IMG/VR virus record: IMGVR_UViG_3300050821_004902
Span: 1 to 34,373 of that record
Reading direction: 5' to 3' (one strand)
From: a virus
Length of the DNA stretch: 34,373 nucleotides
The number at the start of each line of letters is the position of its first letter. Position 1 is the first letter of the stretch. The position numbers and the translations under genes were made by a program. The notes beneath the pieces were generated by a model. It was not told where the DNA came from. It saw only the letters and a list, made by a program, of their open reading frames with translations, and did not search any database. Shown here in pieces: positions 1 through 9,082 of the stretch.

Positions 1-1407
1 CATTCCGCGCACCGCGTGATTCGCCGACTCGTGCGCCTGCACCACGCGCTCGGTGAAAAACAGGTTGCGGTCGATGTACTTCACCTTCACTTCGTTCAAC
101 GTTTCTTCCCAGGAGACGCGCGACATTTCAGGGGGCTCCAGGATCTCGTCCGGCGTCAGCTCGGGCAGGGTCGTCGGATCGTAGTCGGCGCGCACCAGAT
201 TCAGCGTCCACAGGCCGGTCGCCGGATCGGTAAACAGAACAGCGTCGATGTGGCGCAGGATCTCGGCGATCGTCGCGTCGGCGCTCGTCTCGGTGTCGGT
301 GATCGTGCTCATGCCCATCTGCTCGGTGTAGAGCGTGGCCGCGGCGGCGACGAAGCTCGCGGAATCAAACCGCGCGGTGGGGATGCCCAGGCCGAACACC
401 GGGTCAGTCATCCAGACCCAGATCATCCACGCCGGGTTCGCGTCGCCATTGATGTTGTGATCGTGCGTGCCCAGCGGATCGGGACAGCGCTGGATCACAA
501 AACTCATGTCGTTCAAACTGGTCTGGGTACCGAGATAGACCTGGCGCAACACGAAGTGGCAGATCCCGAGATAAGCCGGGGCCGGATTTGCGCCGGGCAA
601 GTGCGCGCTGAGGTACGCGCTCGGCAGCGAGGTCTGCAGCCCTCGGTAGAACGAAACACCGCCCGCGATGCCGCCGCCGCTGAGGTCCCCGCCGAACAGA
701 TTCTTGTTGTTCGTGTCGTTTGGGATATCGATGTCGATGTAGTCCTCGTGCCCCCCGGCCATGACCACGCTGGTCGTATAATTCACCGCTTTGCTGGTCG
801 CGAAGATGCCCGAGGGCACCACCGTATCGAAAATGAATTGGTCTCCGATCTGGAAGGGAGTCGTCGGCCCCTGCACGATCGTGAACCCGACTTGCCCGTT
901 CCCGTAGCGCACACCCACCGTTGCGTTGCCCAGGAAGCCTGAGATGGAACCCACCACGCTGAAGCTCGTGGGCGGATTGTTCGCCGTCAGGGTGAAAGTC
1001 TGCGTGCGTGCGTTCGAAGCGACGGAGACTCCCACCACCTGGCCGTCGCCCACGTGGACGCCCGCCTGGTTTTCGACGTGGCCCAAAGTGACCAGCCCGT
1101 CGACCGGGCCGTGGCAGATCACCAGCTGCATGCCCATCAGGTATTTGTAGCCAACGGTTTTTTTAGCGAGTCCGAGAATGCCGCCCTGTTTGACTTTCAG
1201 CGCCTTGAGGTCGCCGTACCATACGACGTTCGGTCCCTTCGCCAGCACCGTTCCGAAAATAACGGGGATCACGCGGCCCTCTTCCGCGGTGGGCGCTTGG
1301 AAGTCTCCGAGCGCGCTCGCTCTCCCAGCCGGAGATTTCGCGAGCAGCGCCGTGACCACGCTCGATGCGACCAGAAGAACAAGCTCGATGATCAGCCAGA
1401 AAACCAT
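1..1407 (-). CDS. Tail-tip/hub protein, J-like (3' part cut by window edge)
   Basis: An open frame of 469 codons runs from an ATG at 1407 to position 1 with no stop, so the C-terminal part lies outside the window. The start has a GAGG Shine-Dalgarno (SD) sequence and lies 7 nt after the stop of the BR0599 gene. The N-terminus is a hydrophobic helix (MVFWLIIELVLLVASSVV), followed by a segment containing GRVIPVIFGTVLAKGPNVVW, typical of phage tail-tip proteins that follow a DUF2163/NlpC-type hub gene (lambda J or GTA megatron position). Later segments (YLGICHFVLRQVYLG, DPVFGLGIP, LTPDEILEPPEMSR) fit a central tail protein that contacts the host envelope. The family call rests on position and motif resemblance; the receptor-binding part would be in the missing C-terminus. 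Confidence 0.8.
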   Translation of the reverse strand, partial: MVFWLIIELVLLVASSVVTALLAKSPAGRASALGDFQAPTAEEGRVIPVIFGTVLAKGPNVVWYGDLKALKVKQGGILGLAKKTVGYKYLMGMQLVICHGPVDGLVTLGHVENQAGVHVGDGQVVGVSVASNARTQTFTLTANNPPTSFSVVGSISGFLGNATVGVRYGNGQVGFTIVQGPTTPFQIGDQFIFDTVVPSGIFATSKAVNYTTSVVMAGGHEDYIDIDIPNDTNNKNLFGGDLSGGGIAGGVSFYRGLQTSLPSAYLSAHLPGANPAPAYLGICHFVLRQVYLGTQTSLNDMSFVIQRCPDPLGTHDHNINGDANPAWMIWVWMTDPVFGLGIPTARFDSASFVAAAATLYTEQMGMSTITDTETSADATIAEILRHIDAVLFTDPATGLWTLNLVRADYDPTTLPELTPDEILEPPEMSRVSWEETLNEVKVKYIDRNLFFTERVVQAHESANHAVRGM

Positions 1408-1414
1408 ACGCGCC

Positions 1415-2212
1415 TCAATTGAACGGATCTTTGAACGGATTCTTGACCGGCACCCACTGGAAGCCAATGAAGTTTTTGCCGTTCGCGAACTTCTGCACAC
1501 AGGTGTGATAGTCCCGCATGCAACCCGCGTAGAGATTTACCGCCATGCCCACCGCCACGTTGAACAGCGGCGCGAGCAGCGTCAGTGTCGTCCCGTTGTG
1601 CAGCAGGATCATCCGGCGCTGCTGCCCGATCTCGATATAGCCGGCCGTGAACCAGTTGTCGGGTTTCGATGCTGCTGCAGCAACGGTCACCACGTCGCCT
1701 GCCACGCTGATCGTGGCGATGGTGCCGCCCACGCGGAAAAGCGTTTTGTCGACGGTGCAGCCCAGATCGTAGAGAAAGTGATTGCAGGGAGACTGGAACT
1801 TCACAGCCGGAACGTTGTTCTTGAGAAAGTCGCTGTCGGGGATACAGTTCAACTCCCCGAAGTCGCCGAACCGGTTGATGGTGACGCGCCCGGTGAAATT
1901 CACCACCACGTCGGAGTCGCCGCCGTGCCCGCGGTAGATCACGAGAAACATCGGCGTCGTCGGAGAGAAAGCGACGAACTGCTGTGGCACCGGATTCTCT
2001 TTCGGCAACGTGACGCGCACCGTGCCGGCCTTCGCTTCTGAGGTCTGGTTCGTCGGGGTGCGCTTGATGACCTCGGGCAAGTAAGTGTGGCCCAGGTAGG
2101 TGATCGGCTGATCGCCGCTCGTGTAATACCACTGCTGATCGACGGTGATGAACGCGTACAACTCGAAGGGCTGGCTTCCGTAGGGGCTCGTCTCGATCGC
2201 GTCGTAGCTCAT
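1415..2212 (-). CDS. BR0599/DUF2163-type tail hub protein
   Basis: 265 aa. The C-terminal third carries the pattern of the phage BR0599 family: CNHFLYDLGC (about residue 145), then CMRDYHTCVQKFANGKNFIG and a closing proline/phenylalanine-rich end (VPVKNPFKDPFN). In gene transfer agents and siphoviruses this protein forms the tail hub between the distal tail protein and the tip protein. The paired cysteines suggest metal or Fe-S binding, as reported for GTA hubs; that is an inference here. The ATG overlaps the stop of the preceding small gene (ATGA), and the tip protein starts 7 nt downstream, so these are translated as one coupled tail-tip set. Confidence 0.85.
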   Translation of the reverse strand: MSYDAIETSPYGSQPFELYAFITVDQQWYYTSGDQPITYLGHTYLPEVIKRTPTNQTSEAKAGTVRVTLPKENPVPQQFVAFSPTTPMFLVIYRGHGGDSDVVVNFTGRVTINRFGDFGELNCIPDSDFLKNNVPAVKFQSPCNHFLYDLGCTVDKTLFRVGGTIATISVAGDVVTVAAAASKPDNWFTAGYIEIGQQRRMILLHNGTTLTLLAPLFNVAVGMAVNLYAGCMRDYHTCVQKFANGKNFIGFQWVPVKNPFKDPFN

Positions 2213-2373
2213 GCCGGAGACTCCGGGGGAACTCCCAAAATCTCCGCGATCGCTTCAAGCGCCATCGCCATACGCTTTCGCAAGGCTGCGTTTTCGAGGC
2301 GAAGTGTCTCTCTTGAAGGTGGTTGGTACTCCCTCCAGCCGTTCAGGGGGTCTTCATTCAGCGGGTAGTTCAT
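2209..2373 (-). CDS. Small tail-region protein, 54 aa
   Basis: A 54-aa gene lies exactly between the distal-tail-like gene and the BR0599 gene, with ATGA overlaps at both ends (2373-2370 and 2212-2209). The protein begins MNYPLNEDPLNGWREYQPPS and continues as a helix rich in Leu, Glu and Arg (RETLRLENAALRKRMAMALE), which looks like a short coiled coil. I recognise no family. The precise coupling on both sides is the main evidence that it is translated. It may be a tail-assembly helper or a small component of the tip complex. Confidence 0.65.
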   Translation of the reverse strand: MNYPLNEDPLNGWREYQPPSRETLRLENAALRKRMAMALEAIAEILGVPPESPA

Positions 2374-3002
2374 GCCGGGGTGTCTCCGGGGAGCGATTGA
2401 ATTTGCAGCGTCGCCTCCACCACGTTCGTGGTCTGCCACTTGAACTCGGGCGTCTCGTCGACTGCCAGGCGCGAGCACGGCAGCAACGAAATCAGAACAG
2501 CGCCGGGATTGATCAGGCTCTCCAGCGCATGCTCAAGGCCCAGCGTTTCTGTTCCCCCCGAAACCTCCGTGGCTGTGACCACGCGGTGATAGAGAATGTG
2601 AGAGCCATCGAGAATAATGGCGAGGTCGCGGCGCGCCACGCTCGGAAACTGGAACCGGGTGTAACCCGTGTTGGCGATGGAGATCGCGACCGCTCCCATA
2701 TCCGCCTGGGCAGCGAGCACCAGGTCGGCCTGCCAGGTCGGAAACCAGAATGGATTCAGCCTGCCTTTTCGATTCCGCAGGAACGTCCTAAAGTCGTCGA
2801 TCTCCCCGCGGTTCCTGAGCATGAAGGGCACTGACTTTGCTTCGAGGGTCGCCACGCCGGAGCGGTCGATCACGATGAGCGCGCCGGGGCCGGGGTCGAG
2901 CCGCTGCAGCGAGCGCCGGAACGCGGTGTCATTCGCGTGCGCCGCGTTCGGCTCCAGGTCGAGCACGTCCAGGCCGCGGTATTGAGTCGATGGGAAGGCC
3001 AT
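2370..3002 (-). CDS. Distal-tail-like minor tail protein
   Basis: 210 aa from the ATG at 3002, preceded by GGAG with 8 nt spacing; an in-frame GTG one codon upstream is less well placed. The segment FRTFLRNRKGRLNPFWFPTW (about residues 72-91) is typical of phage proteins occupying the distal tail (Dit/DUF2460-like) position upstream of BR0599 genes: an aromatic/Arg-rich loop in a beta-rich protein. It probably forms the ring joining the tail tube to the hub. The downstream gene starts inside its stop codon, consistent with stoichiometric tail-tip assembly. Assignment to DUF2460 itself is not certain; the positional role is more secure than the family. Confidence 0.7.
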   Translation of the reverse strand: MAFPSTQYRGLDVLDLEPNAAHANDTAFRRSLQRLDPGPGALIVIDRSGVATLEAKSVPFMLRNRGEIDDFRTFLRNRKGRLNPFWFPTWQADLVLAAQADMGAVAISIANTGYTRFQFPSVARRDLAIILDGSHILYHRVVTATEVSGGTETLGLEHALESLINPGAVLISLLPCSRLAVDETPEFKWQTTNVVEATLQIQSLPGDTPA

Positions 3003-3157
3003 CACCCGTTCTCCACACGATATCCACAGCCCACGATATGCCCATTAGAGCCGCTAGGAGCGATTGGGGGGTGCTGAGCCACCGCCCAGGCCCCAACTCT
3101 TCGCCTCAGACCGCCTGAGCGGGCCTCTTTTTCAGATTTTGAGGGCGGTCTGGACAT
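3002..3157 (-). CDS. Putative 51-aa protein filling a tail-module gap
   Basis: The 150-nt space between two minor tail genes holds a complete 51-codon frame. Its ATG at 3157 comes 1 nt after the stop of the 354-aa gene, with a GAGGTGG SD about 6 nt upstream. Its TGA overlaps the ATG of the distal-tail gene (TGATG). The protein (starting MSRPPSKSEKEARSGGLRRR) is basic and probably disordered, and no family is recognised. Against it: the same DNA contains a 9-bp inverted repeat that could be a transcription signal instead of coding sequence. Confidence 0.4.
   Translation of the reverse strand: MSRPPSKSEKEARSGGLRRRVGAWAVAQHPPIAPSGSNGHIVGCGYRVENG
3107..3152 (-). terminator. Inverted repeat after the 354-aa tail gene
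   Basis: CAGACCGCC at 3107-3115 pairs perfectly with GGCGGTCTG at 3144-3152, with a 28-nt loop. There is no U-run after the stem in the leftward direction. It may be a weak terminator or RNA-processing hairpin, or simply part of the putative 51-aa gene. Confidence 0.3.
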
Positions 3158-3158
3158 T

Positions 3159-4223
3159 TCAGACCACCTCGCAGTCGAACGTCAGATCCAGTTCTGCGAG
3201 CTGGCTGGTGGTGCGCGTGACGTCCTGGACGTCGGCGAGTCGTCCGCGGCGCACCGGGACGCAAAGCGAGTTTCCGTCCGCCGCCCAGCCGAGCACGATG
3301 CCGCTCGACAGCTGCACGCCGCCCGTGACCAGGGCAAGGATGTTGACCACCTCGTAAACGAACGCGTTGCGCCAGATCATCATCAGGCCCCCGGCTGCGA
3401 ACTCCCGGTGGGTCGTGTCCAGGTACAGCACGGTGTCGCCGGGCGACGCGGGAGCGACCAGGGGATGAGCGTCGGGCCAGAACGGAACGCCCTGCATCTG
3501 GCTCTGCCATGCCCACAGCAACGCGTCCAGCAGGCTCTTGCCGAGCCGATCCGGGGTCACGCGGAACTTCAGCTTCGTCCGCGGGATGGTGCGCAGCTGC
3601 ACGCGCTGCTCGCTGTCGGAATGGGACTTCAGGACGTCGGTCATCCAGATTTGCGGGTGCTCGGTGATGCCATCCGGTTCCCAGTTCGGCTCGATGCTCA
3701 TGATGGCGAGCCGGTCCCCGGTGACCTCGAGCGTCGTGCCGTCGATGCCGGGGAAAACGAAGTCGATGCTCTGCGCGATGACGGGATCGCCCTCGGTCGG
3801 ATAAACCACGTTCTGCAAAAGTTCCCCGAGCGGAGCAAACCGATAGGGAAGCGTTGGCGTGATCACGCGCACGGTGCCCGTGCCGGTGATGACCACGGCG
3901 GTAAAGAACTGCGCGACGTCGCGGAAAGAATTCCAGATGTCGATCACGATGGTGCGCTGCGTGAGCACCGGCCCCAGGGAAACGATGCGGGGCTTCATGA
4001 TCATGCGCTCGAACAGACACTCGCCGCCGAACATCTCTGCCATCGTTCCCCCGCGCGCCGTGCGCGGCGGGTCGGCTGGGCTGCCGAGCGCCCTCGCGCC
4101 ACTGAAGTCTGTGGAGCGAACCGACAGCGGCGCGAGCGCGGGCGTGGTCGCGTGATTGAACGCAAGGTGCGAAGCCTCCAGCTGCACCATCGGATTTTCG
4201 AGTTGGCCCACGAAGTCGGTCAT
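3159..4223 (-). CDS. Minor tail / virion structural protein, 354 aa
   Basis: 354 aa, start codon overlapping the stop of the preceding gene (ATGA at 4223-4220). Recognisable stretches are RTIPRTKLKFRVTPDRLGKS and a downstream WQSQMQGVPFWPDAHPL, a layout I associate with uncharacterised virion proteins between the tape measure and the tail hub in Mu/D3112- and YuA-like siphophages. It has no signal peptide or membrane segment. It is most likely part of the tail-tip complex or a collar above the hub. No enzymatic motif is visible; the call rests on location and composition. Confidence 0.65.
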   Translation of the reverse strand: MTDFVGQLENPMVQLEASHLAFNHATTPALAPLSVRSTDFSGARALGSPADPPRTARGGTMAEMFGGECLFERMIMKPRIVSLGPVLTQRTIVIDIWNSFRDVAQFFTAVVITGTGTVRVITPTLPYRFAPLGELLQNVVYPTEGDPVIAQSIDFVFPGIDGTTLEVTGDRLAIMSIEPNWEPDGITEHPQIWMTDVLKSHSDSEQRVQLRTIPRTKLKFRVTPDRLGKSLLDALLWAWQSQMQGVPFWPDAHPLVAPASPGDTVLYLDTTHREFAAGGLMMIWRNAFVYEVVNILALVTGGVQLSSGIVLGWAADGNSLCVPVRRGRLADVQDVTRTTSQLAELDLTFDCEVV

Positions 4224-5221
4224 GTTTTCAAAATTGCGAAGCCGGGAACCCCTGCTGGGGTTCCCGCAAAAACCATGTAGTTATCGCCCCCGATCGAATA
4301 CACCGTGCCCGATGAAAAATTCCCATAGGTCGCGGCGCTGGTTGCGAATATGCGGGGCAGCGTGCCGAGAAGCGAATAGCCTCCGCCGTCGCGGTGCGCA
4401 AAAATGTCTACGGGGATCAGGTTCGCCTGGGCGTTCAGGTTCGAAAAAGAACGCATCACCAGCTGGCGAGCAGAGGGCACGTCCTGCGGCGGATCAGTCG
4501 AGTCCGGAATGTTGCTGGTGCAGAACTTCCCATAGCTTGCCTCGTTAGTGTGGAAATTGGCGACCCAACCTCCCGTGTAGGAATCGACGTCGGCGCGCAC
4601 GAATCCATTTGCATCCGCACCGCCCTCGCCGTAGCAAGCGAACGGACATCCACAGGTAGAGAACAGCTGCTGGGTTGCGGATGGGGCTCCGGACACTCCG
4701 AAAAAGTAAGCGCCTCCAGTCCAGGTGCCGCCCGTCTTGTTCAGCGAAGGTCCCCATCCACACGTGCCGAACACCAGAGGGGTGACTTCCAAAACCACTA
4801 CGACGTCGTCGCCCGTTGCGAAAAAATGGTAGCGGGTGAACGGAGCCATGTTGTACGGCGATGGCAGGCTGAAGTTCGAGGTGTGCAGGCCCATCACGCC
4901 GAACGGGTAGTAAGTCCCGCTCTGCAAATATTGGGGAACGCCAGCCTGGTCGTACCAGCCCGCCGTGCTCACGCTGAAGCCCGTGCCCACATTCAGGCCC
5001 AGGCCGTTGCAAATTCCGCTGCCGAAGGGGGCTGGCCAGCATCCTGTCTCCCCGTGAATGGCGCGGAGATTCACATAGAGGCCGCTCTTGTGCAGGTGCG
5101 CGCGCCAGCCGAGTCCTTCCGCCGCGCTGTAGTCTGAGGTCCAGCCGAGTCCGGTGAGGAACGTCACCAGCTGCTGCAGCAGATCCATCTCGTCCGTGGG
5201 CACGCCCGTCTGATAGGCCAT
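4220..5221 (-). CDS. Virion structural protein, 333 aa (paralogue of next upstream gene)
   Basis: I place the start at the ATG at 5221 (MAYQTGVPTDEMDLLQQLVT), preceded by GAGAGAGGGG; the frame stays open further upstream but that part has no coding character. The protein opens with a short Leu-rich helix followed by Gly/Trp/Tyr-rich beta sequence (FFATGDDVVVVLEVTP, GGTWTGGAYFFGVSGAP), with several cysteines around CGCPFACYGEGG. Its neighbour at 5236-6423 has the same plan, suggesting duplication. Proteins of this type follow the tape measure gene in D3112/B3/YuA-like phages and are virion components of unknown detailed role, possibly side fibres or tip decorations. Confidence 0.65.
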   Translation of the reverse strand: MAYQTGVPTDEMDLLQQLVTFLTGLGWTSDYSAAEGLGWRAHLHKSGLYVNLRAIHGETGCWPAPFGSGICNGLGLNVGTGFSVSTAGWYDQAGVPQYLQSGTYYPFGVMGLHTSNFSLPSPYNMAPFTRYHFFATGDDVVVVLEVTPLVFGTCGWGPSLNKTGGTWTGGAYFFGVSGAPSATQQLFSTCGCPFACYGEGGADANGFVRADVDSYTGGWVANFHTNEASYGKFCTSNIPDSTDPPQDVPSARQLVMRSFSNLNAQANLIPVDIFAHRDGGGYSLLGTLPRIFATSAATYGNFSSGTVYSIGGDNYMVFAGTPAGVPGFAILKT

Positions 5222-5235
5222 CGAAGCCCCTCTCT

Positions 5236-6423
5236 CTAAGCCAACTTGACTGCGAAGTAGTCGGTCGTCGTCGTGCGGAAAGTGTCCTGCACCATCAGCC
5301 ACTGAATGCGCCCAACGGTGTTCGTGTTTTCGGAAACCTGGTTGTAGCCAGTGACGCCAGCGACGCCGTCCAACTCGCCGTAGGTATTTCTCTGATTGAC
5401 CGTGCCAGCCGCGCCATCGTCGTAAGTAAGCACGATCGGCATCATGAAATAGCTGCCGTCCAGGTTCGCGCGCAGATTGTTCATGTAACCGCAGTAGGGC
5501 CAGATCTTGCCCTGCCCGGCGCTGTTTAAACTGTTGTAGTCGAAACCCTTCCAGGTGCCATCCGGCGTGCGAAGCCTCATCTGCGCGTTGCCGTCCTGAG
5601 CAGAGTTGTTGCTCCACGCTTTAGGAAATGCGCTCATCTCTGCGCCGGTATAGCTCCAGCGCCAGCGCGGATCGTCGACCGGTGGCGCGTTATGGAAGAC
5701 CGCAGGTCCCCAGGACATGGAGCCGCCGATCGCGAGCGGGTAGGGATACTGAAGCGGGCTCGCATACGCATTGATGAAACCCAGGTAGACGCTCTGGTAA
5801 GTCGTGTTGACTTTCACAACGATCACCACGCGCCGCCCGTTCGCCGAAAACCAGAACGGCATGCTGCCCACGCGGAACAGGGCGACGTATTCTTCGGTGT
5901 TGCCGCTCGGCTGATGCCAGAAGTCCTGGCCGGAGTCGAAACCGAACGCGCCCATCAACTGCAGGTTGTCGTAGTCGCCGGCAGCGCTGGCGAATCGAAG
6001 GACGCCCACGATGATGTTCGCGAGGCCGTCATTGCCCGGCGCGCTCCAGATGTAGTTCTGTCCGGCGCTCCCACGGAGTGTCGTCCAGGGGAGCGTCATC
6101 ACAAACGAGATCGTGTCCGCGGCAACCCAGGCCGTGCCCCCGGCCACAATCGTGAAGTGCGCGACGGCGCAGGTGAACGGCGTGCCAACCGTAGCGGTGC
6201 CGAGCGCGCCAGAGGTGCTGCCGACCACCGTGAAGTGCGTCGCGTCGGTCGCAGTGCAGGTGATCGTCTCGTTTATCGTGCTGGCCGTCCCGATTAAGTT
6301 CGAAATCGTCCCGTTGCCGACGCCGGCATACTGCGGATCGAGCGCGTGGCCGAGATTCAGGAACGCATTCAGCTTGTCGACCAGGTCGCCGACGTCCGTC
6401 GCTGTTCCGATAAGACAACTCAT
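5236..6423 (-). CDS. Virion structural protein, 395 aa
   Basis: 395 aa, ATG at 6423 with AGGGGG immediately upstream, 6 nt after the tape measure stop. The N-terminus (DVGDLVDKLNAFLNLG) resembles that of the following gene product (DEMDLLQQLVTFLTGLG). Residues about 40-110 are Thr/Ala/Gly-rich with TIxx-type beta repeats, like an Ig-like or carbohydrate-binding insertion. The remainder is aromatic-rich (MPFWFSANGRRVVIVVKVNT, PYPLAIGGSMSW) as in uncharacterised virion proteins of Mu-like and YuA-like phages. It probably belongs to the tail tip or to fibres; no receptor-binding function can be shown. Confidence 0.65.
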   Translation of the reverse strand: MSCLIGTATDVGDLVDKLNAFLNLGHALDPQYAGVGNGTISNLIGTASTINETITCTATDATHFTVVGSTSGALGTATVGTPFTCAVAHFTIVAGGTAWVAADTISFVMTLPWTTLRGSAGQNYIWSAPGNDGLANIIVGVLRFASAAGDYDNLQLMGAFGFDSGQDFWHQPSGNTEEYVALFRVGSMPFWFSANGRRVVIVVKVNTTYQSVYLGFINAYASPLQYPYPLAIGGSMSWGPAVFHNAPPVDDPRWRWSYTGAEMSAFPKAWSNNSAQDGNAQMRLRTPDGTWKGFDYNSLNSAGQGKIWPYCGYMNNLRANLDGSYFMMPIVLTYDDGAAGTVNQRNTYGELDGVAGVTGYNQVSENTNTVGRIQWLMVQDTFRTTTTDYFAVKLA

Positions 6424-6429
6424 AGCCCC

Positions 6430-9081
6430 CTACTTTCCGAGCGCGGCGTTCGCCGCCTTGCGGTTGTCGCTGAGGTGCCGCACAATGACGCGTCCGAAGT
6501 TCGGGTGCGCCTCCAGGCTCTTGATCACCAGACCGTAGTCGAGGCCCACGGTGAGCGCCGCGCTTCCACTCTTCCCGCCCAGGACATAGCCTCCCGCGGC
6601 AACCTCGCCGCCCTGGGCAAAGCCCGGACCTCGCGATCGCGCCATGCGCGGAGTGAGCAGACCGGCGTTGAGAGTGTGCAGCAACTCGCGAATGCCGGGC
6701 TGCCTCACCACTGCGGCTTTGACCATGAACTCGCCGGTCGACGCCCAGATCGGAACGCTGTCGCTCGTGCCGGTACCGGGGCCGTGGATCTCACCGCCCC
6801 CGGCTTTCCCGCCCGCGCCCAGCAGTCCACTGAGGAACCCGCCGAAGCCGCCGCCCCCACCGCCGCTCTCCTCGCCGCCCAGCAACTTCGCCTGCAGCTT
6901 CGCCTGAATCATTTTCATCAGCAGCTGCTGGAACATTTGCGCCATGCTCGCCGTGATCGACATCGCCAGGCCGCGCATAGCGTCGCCGAAATTCTTTGCC
7001 TGGAAGATGCCCTTGGTGAAAAACGCGTTCAGGTCCTTCCCCAGGCTCTTGTTCAACTCCTCGCCCACGTCTTTGCTACTGGTCTTCACCTTGCGCAGTT
7101 GCGCGTCGGCCTCGTCCACCTTGACGCCGAACTCCTCGGTGGCTTTCACCAACGCCGGAAGGCCGCTCTGCGTCGCGATCTTTTGCATTTCCGCGTAGAG
7201 AGCCTGCAGCGCGGGCAGTTCTTCTTTGTCGAGCTTGATCAACTCGCGGTGCTTTTCCATCTGGGAGATCGCACCCGTCTCCGCCCGGTCGTCGATCTTT
7301 TTCCGCGCCTCTTCGAGATGGCGGAGACTCTCCTCGGCTTCCTTCTGCGCCTGCTTAAAGTCGGCCTGCGCCTTCATGACCTTGGTGAACTCCGCGACTT
7401 TGCCCTCGACATCCGCGGAGCCGAGTTGCAGTAGCTCCTTGCGGTACTTCTCGGCCTCGCGATCGATGGCGGCGATTTCGGCGGCGTGCCCCTTGCCCTG
7501 CGCCTCCGCGAGCTTGTCCTGAAAATGCAGAACCTCCTCGGCGAGCTTTTTGTACTCGTCGACTTGCTCGGTCACGAGCTTGGTCTGGATCTCGGTCGCC
7601 TTCAGGTCGGCGATCGCGGCCTTCGTCTTAAGTTCTGAAATTGATTTCTCGATCTCAACGCGCCGCGCGGGGTCCTTCGTGGTGCGGAGCAACTTCTCTT
7701 CCGCCGCGATCTCCGCTGCGATGCCTTGCTGCGTGGCTTCAGCCGCGGCCTTCTCGAGAGCCGCGCGGTGCTGGTAATAAGCGCCCACGGACTCCGCGCC
7801 CTGTTTCCAGCGCTCCTTCTCGTCCTCGAGCGCGAGCCGGTTGGTTTCCATGAACAGTTGCAGCTTCTCGGTAGCCTGGGCCTTCTCGAAGTCGAGATTG
7901 GCGCGCGCGAGCGCGGCCTTTGCGCGCGCGGTCATCTCGGATTCGGTGTTGTCCGGAACTTCCTTGTGCAGCCGGGTGGTGACATCCTGCACCTTGTCAG
8001 CGACCAGGTCGCCCAGCGCCTGGATCTCCGCGTCTGCGTTGCGTCCCGATTCTTGCCAGTCCTCTTTCAGCCCGGCCCACATCTCGGGCAAGCTCTTCAC
8101 CTTGCCGTTTTTCAACATCTCCTGCGCCATCGCGATCGGGCTCGCTTCCCAGATCACCTTCCCGACCGCAATCGCCTTGTCGCCCAGGGAGCGCAGCTGG
8201 ATCGCGACCGCTCCAATCCACAGGATGGCGGTCTTCATGGCCTCGCCCGCTTCGCGCCCTAGCTCTTTGAATGCGGACGCGCCGCCACCCGCGGTACTCG
8301 CGAGGCCCTCCGCGAGACTGGCCAGCGCGGGAGCGAACCCGGCAGTGAACTGCGTGGCGATTCCCTGGCCGGCCAGCTTCAGATCTCCCAGGGCCTCCTC
8401 GGCCTGGTGCGCGCTCTGGACCATGTCATCGGAAAGCAGAACACCCATGTCCTGCAGCTTCTGCCGCATCTTGTCGAATCCCTGGGAATTCAGCTGCTCG
8501 ATGACGGGGAGCAACTCCGCGCCGCTCTTGCCGAACAGCGCCGTCGCGATCGCGGTTCTCTTTCCGCCCGCTTCCATCTTGCCCAGGGCGTCGGTGATCT
8601 TCAGCAGTTTCTCTTCGGTCGTCAGACCTTTGAGCGCGTCGACGTTGCCGAACAGGCCCTTAATCGCGGCGCTCGCTTTCGTCGAACCAAGCTCCGCGTT
8701 CCCCATCGCCTTCGCAAACAGGGTCAGCCCCTTGTTCACCACCGCCTGGTCGACGTCGACGCGCTTGGCCGCGGCTGAGAACACCTGCAGCGTGCCCGCG
8801 GAGACGCCGGTCTTTTCGCCCAACTTCTCCATGCCCGCGGCGAACTCGATGGAATTCGCGACGGCCTCCTTGATCACGCTGAGAGCTTCGACCGCGGCTG
8901 TGTAGCCCAGGAATTCGAGCGCGAGCGAGTGTGCCGCGTCTTTCAGCTGGTTAAATCCGCTGGTTGCGTCGACCGCGCTCTGCTTCGCCTTCCCGGCTTC
9001 CTGCTGCACGCGCCGGAACGCGTTCACTACTTCCTGCTGCCCCTCGGCGCTTAAGCGAACGCGAACGTCTTTCGTTGGCAT
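6430..9081 (-). CDS. Tail tape measure protein
   Basis: 883 aa, the largest protein in the window, directly after the tail chaperone genes (1-nt gap), which is the standard position. It starts MPTKDVRVRLSAEGQQEVVN and shows the typical tape-measure order: a TP901-like N-terminal helical domain (VKGLF/GKSGAELLP-type repeats), hydrophobic segments (MKTAILWIGAVAIQL), a long Glu/Lys/Ala-rich coiled coil over roughly residues 390-620, and a Gly-rich C-terminus (GGGGGGFGGFLSGLLG) followed by a conserved end containing SVPIWASTGEFMVKAAVV. It sets tail length and is ejected with DNA. By the usual 0.15 nm per residue rule the tail would be about 130 nm, which is an estimate only. Confidence 0.95.
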   Translation of the reverse strand: MPTKDVRVRLSAEGQQEVVNAFRRVQQEAGKAKQSAVDATSGFNQLKDAAHSLALEFLGYTAAVEALSVIKEAVANSIEFAAGMEKLGEKTGVSAGTLQVFSAAAKRVDVDQAVVNKGLTLFAKAMGNAELGSTKASAAIKGLFGNVDALKGLTTEEKLLKITDALGKMEAGGKRTAIATALFGKSGAELLPVIEQLNSQGFDKMRQKLQDMGVLLSDDMVQSAHQAEEALGDLKLAGQGIATQFTAGFAPALASLAEGLASTAGGGASAFKELGREAGEAMKTAILWIGAVAIQLRSLGDKAIAVGKVIWEASPIAMAQEMLKNGKVKSLPEMWAGLKEDWQESGRNADAEIQALGDLVADKVQDVTTRLHKEVPDNTESEMTARAKAALARANLDFEKAQATEKLQLFMETNRLALEDEKERWKQGAESVGAYYQHRAALEKAAAEATQQGIAAEIAAEEKLLRTTKDPARRVEIEKSISELKTKAAIADLKATEIQTKLVTEQVDEYKKLAEEVLHFQDKLAEAQGKGHAAEIAAIDREAEKYRKELLQLGSADVEGKVAEFTKVMKAQADFKQAQKEAEESLRHLEEARKKIDDRAETGAISQMEKHRELIKLDKEELPALQALYAEMQKIATQSGLPALVKATEEFGVKVDEADAQLRKVKTSSKDVGEELNKSLGKDLNAFFTKGIFQAKNFGDAMRGLAMSITASMAQMFQQLLMKMIQAKLQAKLLGGEESGGGGGGFGGFLSGLLGAGGKAGGGEIHGPGTGTSDSVPIWASTGEFMVKAAVVRQPGIRELLHTLNAGLLTPRMARSRGPGFAQGGEVAAGGYVLGGKSGSAALTVGLDYGLVIKSLEAHPNFGRVIVRHLSDNRKAANAALGK

Positions 9082-9082
9082 C

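Noticed and set aside
6346-7434. Long plus-strand open frames (also 18894-19883, 10-940, 21745-22734 and others).
   Set aside because: They are antisense to clearly recognised genes and show no domains; open antisense frames are expected in high-GC DNA.
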